A stretch of 16,696 bases of DNA from DATDCV01 sp036524155 (lineage in GTDB: Bacteria; Verrucomicrobiota; Verrucomicrobiia; Limisphaerales; UBA8199). The translations under genes and the position numbers were made by a program. Every line of letters begins with the position of its first letter. The stretch's first letter is position 1. A model generated the notes under the pieces. The model was given only the letters and a program-made list of their open reading frames with translations. It was not told the DNA's origin and searched no databases. Positions 12,058-16,696 of this stretch are shown here, piece after piece. The stretch lies in assembly GCA_036524155.1 (NCBI GenBank), contig DATDCV010000401.1:1-16696 (forward strand), given 5' to 3'.

Positions 12058-13899
12058 TCACCGAATCTTGTGGTGCTCGGTTTCCAGGAACCCGTGCAGT
12101 TGGCGGATCCGGGTGGGGTGGCGCATCTTTCGCAGCGCCTTGGCCTCAATCTGACGAATGCGCTCACGAGTGACGTTAAACTGACGGCCAACCTCTTCCA
12201 GCGTCCGCGGGTAGCCGTCGCCCAAACCGAACCTCAGCTCCAGGACCTTGCGTTCCCGTTCCGAAAGGCTGGTCAGCACGTCGGTCAGCTTCTCCTTCAG
12301 CAAACTGAAGCTGGTAACCTCCGAAGGACTCTCGGTGTTCTTATCCTCAATGAAATCGCCAAAGCTCGTGTCCTCGCTGTCGCCGACCGGGGACTGCATC
12401 GAGATGGGCTGCTGTGCCATCCTGAGAATGGCGCGCACGCGCTCGACCGGCAGTTGCGCGTCGTCCGCGATTTCCTCCGGGCTGGGTTCGCGCCCGAAAT
12501 CCTGCAGCAGCCGCTTCTGGGCGCGCATCAGCTTATTGATCGTCTCGATCATGTGGACCGGGATCCGGATGGTGCGCGCCTGGTCGGCGATCGATCGTGT
12601 GATGGCCTGACGGATCCACCAGGTGGCATAGGTGGAGAACTTGTAGCCGCGGCGATACTCGAACTTCTCGACCGCTTTCATTAGGCCCATGTTGCCTTCC
12701 TGGATGAGATCGAGGAACGAGAGGCCCCGGTTGGTATATTTCTTGGCTATGGAGATCACGAGGCGCAGGTTGGCTTCCACCATCTCGGTTTTGGCCTGCA
12801 ACGCCCTCGCCGAGGCTCCCTTGATCTCCTGGTGAACCCGCAGGTACTCGGCGTGGGGCATGCGTACAAATTCCTCCAGTGCCGCGATCTTGCGGTTCTC
12901 CGCTTCGATCGCTTCACGCGTGTGCGCCGACGCCGTCTGCGCCTTGAGGTCGGCCATCATTCGCAGGCTGAGTTGGAACTTGTCGTGTATGTTCTCCGCC
13001 ACTCCGGCCATCTCCTCGATGACCTTTTGCTTGTAACAAAACCTGGCGAAGGTCTTTTGCAGCTTTTGGCTAAGCTTCCGCCAGCCGGCCGTGCGGGAGC
13101 CGCGCCCCGCCTTCGAAGCCTGGAGGCGCCAATGGGCGAACGCCCGGTCAATCCGCTGATCCCGGGCACGGACAGTTTTGGCCAGCCGGCGCAGCGTTTT
13201 GAGGTGGGCATTGCGGTCCTCAACCTTCTGGTCCACGATGACCCGGTCGTACCTTTCCTTCGGGGGGTCAGCCAGCAGCTTTTCCGCAAGGGCGATGCAT
13301 TCTTTGCCGGCAAACCCAAGGCTCCAGACGAGCTTCTTCAGCTCGTTTTCGGCTTCCTCGATCCGTTTCGATATGGCAACTTCCTGCTCCCGGTTCAGGA
13401 GTGGCACCAGGCCCATTTGCTTCAGATACATGCGCACCGGATCGTCGAGGACGTCCAGTCGCGTTTTTTCATCCTCTTCCTCAGCCTCGGCGGGTTTGAC
13501 GCGGTCAACTTCGGCCTGGTCGACAATCTCGACATCTAGATTTCGCAGTTGGATGTAGACCTCATCCACATTCGACGCTGACTCCAGGGATGCGGGAAGA
13601 GAATCGTTGATGTCTCCATGCGTGAGGTAGCCCTGTTCCTGCGCCAGTCGAACGAGTTCCTTTACCTTTTCGGCCAATTGCGCGGCGTGCGGGCTGAGGT
13701 TGTGATTCGAGCCGTTGCCCGACGGGCTTCCGGTTTTCACCGGTGTGGGGGTCGGCGTGCCATTCTGGCTGGAGCCTATGACCTCAGCGGCAGCCGCCGC
13801 GACACCTTCGACATTCCGGTGAGGCGGCGCCGGATCCGTGGCCGGTGCGGTTTTCAACCGGGGCTGGGCGGGGAACTTGGTTACCTTGGGTCTGGCCAT
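12058..13899 (-). CDS. rpoD: Primary RNA polymerase sigma factor (RpoD, sigma-70)
   Basis: Main housekeeping sigma factor, directing RNA polymerase to -35/-10 promoters. The 613-aa protein has a Pro/Ala/Ser/Thr-rich N-terminal stretch (1-70) and a region 1.1-like segment (about 72-135), in which LAQEQGYLTHGDIND is recognisable. Region 1.2 begins at DDPVRMYLKQMG (152-163). A basic, helical non-conserved region of about 180 residues (185-365) is followed by region 2 (about 370-445, with the FSTYATWWIRQAITRS core), region 3 (about 455-530) and region 4 (about 535-600). Region 4 contains the helix-turn-helix TLEEVGRQFNVTRERIRQIEAKALRKMRHP. All promoter-recognition segments look intact, so it should be functional. 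A good promoter lies upstream at 13949-13977. The Shine-Dalgarno is weak (gagatg about 10 bases upstream). The next gene downstream is the alpha-amylase. Confidence 0.97.
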   Translation of the reverse strand: MARPKVTKFPAQPRLKTAPATDPAPPHRNVEGVAAAAAEVIGSSQNGTPTPTPVKTGSPSGNGSNHNLSPHAAQLAEKVKELVRLAQEQGYLTHGDINDSLPASLESASNVDEVYIQLRNLDVEIVDQAEVDRVKPAEAEEEDEKTRLDVLDDPVRMYLKQMGLVPLLNREQEVAISKRIEEAENELKKLVWSLGFAGKECIALAEKLLADPPKERYDRVIVDQKVEDRNAHLKTLRRLAKTVRARDQRIDRAFAHWRLQASKAGRGSRTAGWRKLSQKLQKTFARFCYKQKVIEEMAGVAENIHDKFQLSLRMMADLKAQTASAHTREAIEAENRKIAALEEFVRMPHAEYLRVHQEIKGASARALQAKTEMVEANLRLVISIAKKYTNRGLSFLDLIQEGNMGLMKAVEKFEYRRGYKFSTYATWWIRQAITRSIADQARTIRIPVHMIETINKLMRAQKRLLQDFGREPSPEEIADDAQLPVERVRAILRMAQQPISMQSPVGDSEDTSFGDFIEDKNTESPSEVTSFSLLKEKLTDVLTSLSERERKVLELRFGLGDGYPRTLEEVGRQFNVTRERIRQIEAKALRKMRHPTRIRQLHGFLETEHHKIR

Positions 13900-13948
13900 A
13901 GTACGTCACATCTCAGTCGTCGCCGACGGGCAAAAAAACCGTTGATGC

Positions 13949-13977
13949 AATATGGAAATCGCCATTAGGGGCGTCAA
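13949..13977 (-). promoter_or_regulatory. Promoter of rpoD
   Basis: On the minus strand TTGACG (13977-13972, five of six) and CATATT (13954-13949, four of six) are 17 bases apart. Transcription would begin near 13942, giving a leader of about 43 bases. A run of seven T's (13938-13932) would lie within the first dozen transcribed bases. Confidence 0.5.
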
Positions 13978-14023
13978 GCAGGTAAAATCGAAATCGTCCC
14001 TTCTGAAACTCATCCCGCGCCGG

Positions 14024-14791
14024 TCAATCTGGTCGGGAAAGAAACCGGATTATTTCATTGGCGAAGACCTCCGGATTGTCCACGTGCACAAGGTGCCCGG
14101 CTCGGGGAATCGTGCGCATCTGGGCCCTGGGAAAAAGTTTAAGAATGCCCGGCAGATCCTGCTGGCCCAGGTAGTCCGAGGTTTCACCACGAATGAACAA
14201 CACGGGACCGGCGTAAGGTTCACCGGCCACAGCCTCGTTCAACCGGGCGGAATTCTGCGCAATTTCCTTCAAACCGATGCGCCACCGGAACCCGCTGTCG
14301 GTGCGGCGCGCATTCTTGAGCAGGAACCTTCGCGTAGCCAGGTCCGGAACCCAACGCTCGAGGGTTTGTTCCAGCTGTTGGCGATTGGTTGAAGAGTCCA
14401 GATCGAGGGCGAGCAATCCCTCCAGGATGCGTTCGTGGCGCGGTGGGTAGGCGGTCGAGGCCATGTCGACGCTGATCAACGATTGGACCTGCTGTGGATG
14501 CAGTAGCGCCAGCTGCATCGCCGTTTTTGCTCCCATCGAGTGCCCCAGCACATGCGCGCGTGGCAGCTCTTGCTGCACCAGGAATTCCGCCACGTCCTCC
14601 GCCATGCTGCCATAATCCATTTCGGCGGCGTGGGGCGATTCGCCGTGATTCCGCTGGTCAAGGGCGAAGACGCGGTAAGCCGCCTGCAAACTAAGGCAGA
14701 TCGAATGCCAGTTTTCCCGAGACCCGAACAGCCCGTGCAGAATCACGAGCGGTTGACCGGACTCACCGTATTGTCGAAAGGCGAGGCGCAT
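14024..14791 (-). CDS. Alpha/beta hydrolase (YbfF/ABHD11-like esterase)
   Basis: Predicted cytoplasmic esterase or thioesterase of the alpha/beta hydrolase fold, 255 aa, with no signal peptide. The oxyanion-hole loop HGLFGSRENW (19-28) and LDQRNHGES (44-52) are characteristic of the YbfF/ABHD11 group. The nucleophile is S85 in GHSMG (83-87), and the catalytic histidine is H233 in AGHLVH. The acid could be D109 (SVDMA), as reported for YbfF, or D206 in the RGETSDYL loop. The real substrate is unknown; E. coli YbfF acts on acyl-CoA and esters. It lies 90 bases after the glycosyltransferase gene on the same strand and 124 bases before rpoD. The start at 14791 directly precedes the first strand MRLAFRQYG; no clear Shine-Dalgarno is seen. 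Confidence 0.88.
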   Translation of the reverse strand: MRLAFRQYGESGQPLVILHGLFGSRENWHSICLSLQAAYRVFALDQRNHGESPHAAEMDYGSMAEDVAEFLVQQELPRAHVLGHSMGAKTAMQLALLHPQQVQSLISVDMASTAYPPRHERILEGLLALDLDSSTNRQQLEQTLERWVPDLATRRFLLKNARRTDSGFRWRIGLKEIAQNSARLNEAVAGEPYAGPVLFIRGETSDYLGQQDLPGILKLFPRAQMRTIPRAGHLVHVDNPEVFANEIIRFLSRPD

Positions 14792-14860
14792 CTCGAGACA
14801 GCAGATCGTCCGGCCGGGGCACGAGTCGAATCAGCCGCCTGCAAGCCGATGGGGAGCGGG

Positions 14861-14875
14861 CCCGGCACGGCCGGG
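14861..14875 (-). terminator. Hairpin after the glycosyltransferase gene
   Basis: CCCGGC and GCCGGG form a perfect 6-bp stem around ACG, six bases past the glycosyltransferase stop codon. There is no T-run, so termination efficiency is uncertain. Confidence 0.3.
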
Positions 14876-14881
14876 ATGGAG

Positions 14882-15628
14882 TCAAGGCGGCGAGTTGGCG
14901 GCCGGAGGAGCCGGACGCCGCCGCATGTTGTTTTGCAGCCACAGGCGGATCACCATCACCACGGCCTCACGAATGATATGCCGGGTCATTTTCGAGCGGC
15001 CCTGGAAGCGGTCGGTGAACACGATCGGAACTTCGACCACCTTCATCCCCTGCCGCCACAGTTTGTGGGTCATCTCGATCTGGAAACTGTAGCCGTTCGA
15101 GTTCACCGCATCCAGGTCGATCGCCTCCAGGGCGCGCCGGCGGAAACACTTGAACCCGCCCGTCGGGTCGGTGAACGGCATGCCGGTAATTATCTTCACG
15201 TATTTGGCGGCGCCTTTGCTCAACATCAAGCGGCTCAATGGCCAATTGATGATTCGAATCCCGTTCAGATAGCGGGACCCGAGAACCAGGTCGGCGTCGG
15301 TTGCCGCCTCGAGGAACATCGGGATGTCATCCGGATTGTGCGACAGGTCGCCGTCCAGCTCGAAAACGAACTCGTAATCACGCTCCAGAGCCAGCTTAAA
15401 GCCGGCGATGTAAGCGCGTCCGAGCCCGCTCTTATCGGTGCGGTGCAGCACCTGGACGCAGCGGTGCCGCGCTGCCAATTCATCGGCCAGTTTGCCCGTG
15501 CCATCGGGAGAGTTGTCATCGACGATCAAAACGTCCACCGGAACCGGGAGAGCCAAAAGCCGAGCGACGAGCGGCGGAAGATTTTCCCGCTCGTTGTAGG
15601 TTGGCACTACCACCAGGGTCTTGTTCAT
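14882..15628 (-). CDS. Polyprenol-phosphate mannose synthase-like glycosyltransferase (GT2)
   Basis: Predicted inverting GT-A enzyme that transfers a sugar, probably mannose from GDP-mannose, to a polyprenyl phosphate at the inner face of the cytoplasmic membrane. The 248-aa product starts TLVVVPTYNERENL, with VDDNSPDGT (36-44) in the nucleotide pocket. The metal-binding DxD is D92-G-D94 in LDGDLSHNP, very close to the DADLSHHP of DPM1 and Ppm1. GSRYLNG (117-123), DPTGGFKCFRR (154-164) and VFTDRFQGRSKM (203-214) are further hallmarks. There is no C-terminal transmembrane domain, so it is the single-domain soluble type. ATG at 15628 is preferred to TTG at 15652, which adds eight residues. The sugar is inferred from family resemblance; glucose or another sugar is possible. 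The gene is divergent from the TPR gene and runs toward the hydrolase gene. Confidence 0.88.
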   Translation of the reverse strand: MNKTLVVVPTYNERENLPPLVARLLALPVPVDVLIVDDNSPDGTGKLADELAARHRCVQVLHRTDKSGLGRAYIAGFKLALERDYEFVFELDGDLSHNPDDIPMFLEAATDADLVLGSRYLNGIRIINWPLSRLMLSKGAAKYVKIITGMPFTDPTGGFKCFRRRALEAIDLDAVNSNGYSFQIEMTHKLWRQGMKVVEVPIVFTDRFQGRSKMTRHIIREAVVMVIRLWLQNNMRRRPAPPAANSPP

Positions 15629-15734
15629 GAGGCGCAGGCCCGTATTCGCCAATATTCGACTTTGTGTCCAAAGACAAGCCTAGTTTTCGATTTCAGTTTC
15701 CAAACTCGTGCTCCTTTGTCTAGTCTACGCCTCC

Positions 15735-16505
15735 ATGCTGGTGGGCTTTATATCGAATTTGCTGGATTTCGATTATTGGCTCGCGAACCCCTGGCTCGCG
15801 ATCGTCTCGCTGTTCCAGCTCTGGATGCTGGTTGATGCTTTGCGCCGCCGTGAGTGGGTGTGGGCCCTTTTTATTTTCGTCGGTTGGGGCATTTCCGCGC
15901 TTTTCTACTACTTCGCAGTTTACCGGGCCGCTCCCTCCGCCACGCGGGGCTTCGAGCTCCCCGGTGCCTATGATCGCCGGCGCATTAAGGAACTGCAGGC
16001 CCAGATCCACCACCTCGACAAAGCCCACCACCACTTCCAACTGGGCGACCTCTATTTTCAGCAGGGCAAACTTGAAAACGCCCAGCAGTGCTATCGGGCC
16101 GCCCTCGAGCGTGACCCGCAGGACATCGATACGCGTGCCCACCTCGGACAATGCCTGCTCCGGGCCCGAAAACCCGCGGAAGCGCGGCCGTTGCTCGCAG
16201 GCGTCGTCGCGGAAAACCCCAAGCACGACTACGGCTACTCCTTGATGGCCTATGCTGAGGTGCTCTCCGCGCTCGGAGAAATGGACGCTGCCTTTGAAGT
16301 CTGGAAAGACGTCACCGAGAAGCATTCCTATCCGCGCGCCAAAGTCCAGCTTGCCGAGCTGCACTTGAGCCGCAAGGAAAATGAGTTGGCCCGGACCCAA
16401 TTGAAAGACGTGATTGCCGACGATGCGCATGCGCCGGCGTTCCAGCGCCGGCGCGATCGCGTCTGGGTACGGCGCGCCAAGGCGCTGATGCGCAAACTCA
16501 ACTGA
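15735..16505 (+). CDS. Membrane-anchored tetratricopeptide repeat protein
   Basis: Predicted membrane protein of 256 aa of unknown function. Two hydrophobic segments (about 17-35 and 41-63) resemble the N-terminal module of cardiolipin synthase-type proteins (PLDc_N-like). A basic linker leads to a helical domain with at least three TPR motifs between about 96 and 230. The first, with LGDLYFQQGKLENAQQCYRAALERDP (103-128), is typical. TPR domains usually mediate protein contacts. The start is uncertain: GTG at 15708 would add nine residues (LLCLVYAS core), while ATG at 15735 begins MLVGFISNLL. Neither has a Shine-Dalgarno, and ATG is preferred. Its stop is six bases before the next gene's ATG, so the two are very likely co-transcribed, which suggests a link with the sugar-acid isomerase-like protein. 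Confidence 0.8.
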   Translation: MLVGFISNLLDFDYWLANPWLAIVSLFQLWMLVDALRRREWVWALFIFVGWGISALFYYFAVYRAAPSATRGFELPGAYDRRRIKELQAQIHHLDKAHHHFQLGDLYFQQGKLENAQQCYRAALERDPQDIDTRAHLGQCLLRARKPAEARPLLAGVVAENPKHDYGYSLMAYAEVLSALGEMDAAFEVWKDVTEKHSYPRAKVQLAELHLSRKENELARTQLKDVIADDAHAPAFQRRRDRVWVRRAKALMRKLN

Positions 16506-16511
16506 ACACCC

Positions 16512-16696
16512 ATGAAAACGGCCCCTGCTCATTCCACCCCGGCAAGGCTCGCTCGCCAGGTGGAAGCCCTCGTCCTCTCAACGCCGGCTCTCGATATTCA
16601 CACGCATCTGTACGACCCGGCCTTTAGCCAACTGCTCCTGTGGGGCCTCGATGACCTGCTCGTCTACCATTACCTGGTCGCCGAAACGTTTCGGTA
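16512..16696 (+). CDS. Glucuronate isomerase-like amidohydrolase, 5' part (cut by window end)
   Basis: Only the first 61 codons are present. After a basic, Ala-rich start, the segment TPALDIHTHLYDPAF (24-38) holds the HxH metal-binding motif (H30, H32) of the amidohydrolase fold. It is followed by LLLWGLDDLLVYHYLVAETFR (41-61). The WGxDDLLxYHYLVAE pattern is reminiscent of the UxaC/glucuronate isomerase group found in PVC bacteria, which isomerises uronic acids in sugar-acid catabolism. With so little sequence, other amidohydrolases cannot be excluded. It begins six bases after the TPR gene's stop codon and has no recognisable Shine-Dalgarno, which points to translation coupled to its neighbour. 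Confidence 0.6.
   Translation, partial: MKTAPAHSTPARLARQVEALVLSTPALDIHTHLYDPAFSQLLLWGLDDLLVYHYLVAETFR

Noticed and set aside
11954..12061. N-terminal extension of the alpha-amylase frame
   Set aside because: It would overlap the end of rpoD, contains no signal or family sequence, and the ATG at 11953 starts a complete signal peptide.
14540..15835. A 431-codon open frame on the + strand
   Set aside because: It lies opposite the glycosyltransferase and hydrolase genes, has a low-complexity His/Arg-rich translation with no family motif, and exists because of high GC codon bias.
1..16696. Transposase or RAYT gene that could mobilise the repeats
   Set aside because: None of the genes has DDE, HUH or tyrosine-transposase motifs; any such gene must lie elsewhere.
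1..16696. tRNA, rRNA or riboswitch
   Set aside because: No cloverleaf with the conserved GTTCRANNC arm, rRNA core sequence or known riboswitch core was recognised in the intergenic gaps; short or divergent RNAs cannot be excluded by eye.

Overview
The window looks like chromosomal DNA of a Gram-negative, GC-rich bacterium. It is probably a member of the Verrucomicrobiota (Limisphaerales/Pedosphaera-like) or a close PVC relative. The basis is circumstantial: a Tat-exported aldo/keto reductase, outer-membrane OmpA-type and beta-barrel proteins, a primary sigma factor with a long non-conserved region, and a glucuronate-isomerase-like amidohydrolase. Family recognition rests on reading motifs by eye; no database search was possible.

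Layout. Positions 1-112 hold a palindromic repeat (copy A). It is followed on the + strand by rlmN (23S rRNA A2503 / tRNA methyltransferase) and a Tat-signal aldo/keto reductase. A convergent junction near 2361-2454 separates these from a minus-strand block that reads, in transcription order, from 9623 down to 2455: a long acyl-CoA dehydrogenase, an ETF:quinone-oxidoreductase-like flavo/iron-sulfur protein, a second copy of the palindromic repeat (copy B), an OmpA/MotB-like envelope protein, an ETF-beta-like protein and an ETF-alpha-like protein. Together the enzymes form a plausible chain from acyl-CoA via ETF to the quinone pool. A 210-bp divergent promoter region (9624-9833) leads on the + strand into an outer-membrane beta-barrel protein.

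Convergent to that gene lies a second minus-strand group: a secreted GH13 alpha-amylase, the primary sigma factor rpoD with a good upstream promoter, a YbfF-like alpha/beta hydrolase, and a polyprenol-phosphate-mannose-synthase-like glycosyltransferase. The window closes on the + strand with a membrane-anchored TPR protein and the 5' end of a glucuronate-isomerase-like gene.

The most notable points are three. First, the about 110-bp palindromic element is present twice, has nested, partly covarying hairpins, and in copy B is flanked by a perfect 8-bp direct repeat, which suggests a MITE-like mobile unit. Second, the ETF module is atypical: its quinone-oxidoreductase homologue has eight C-terminal cysteines instead of the usual four, its ETF-alpha has lost several FAD-binding motif residues, and its acyl-CoA dehydrogenase has an extra cysteine-rich C-terminal region of about 240 residues. 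Third, most genes lack a recognisable Shine-Dalgarno sequence. No rRNA, tRNA, CRISPR array or transposase gene was seen, and no gap without a gene exceeds 300 bases.
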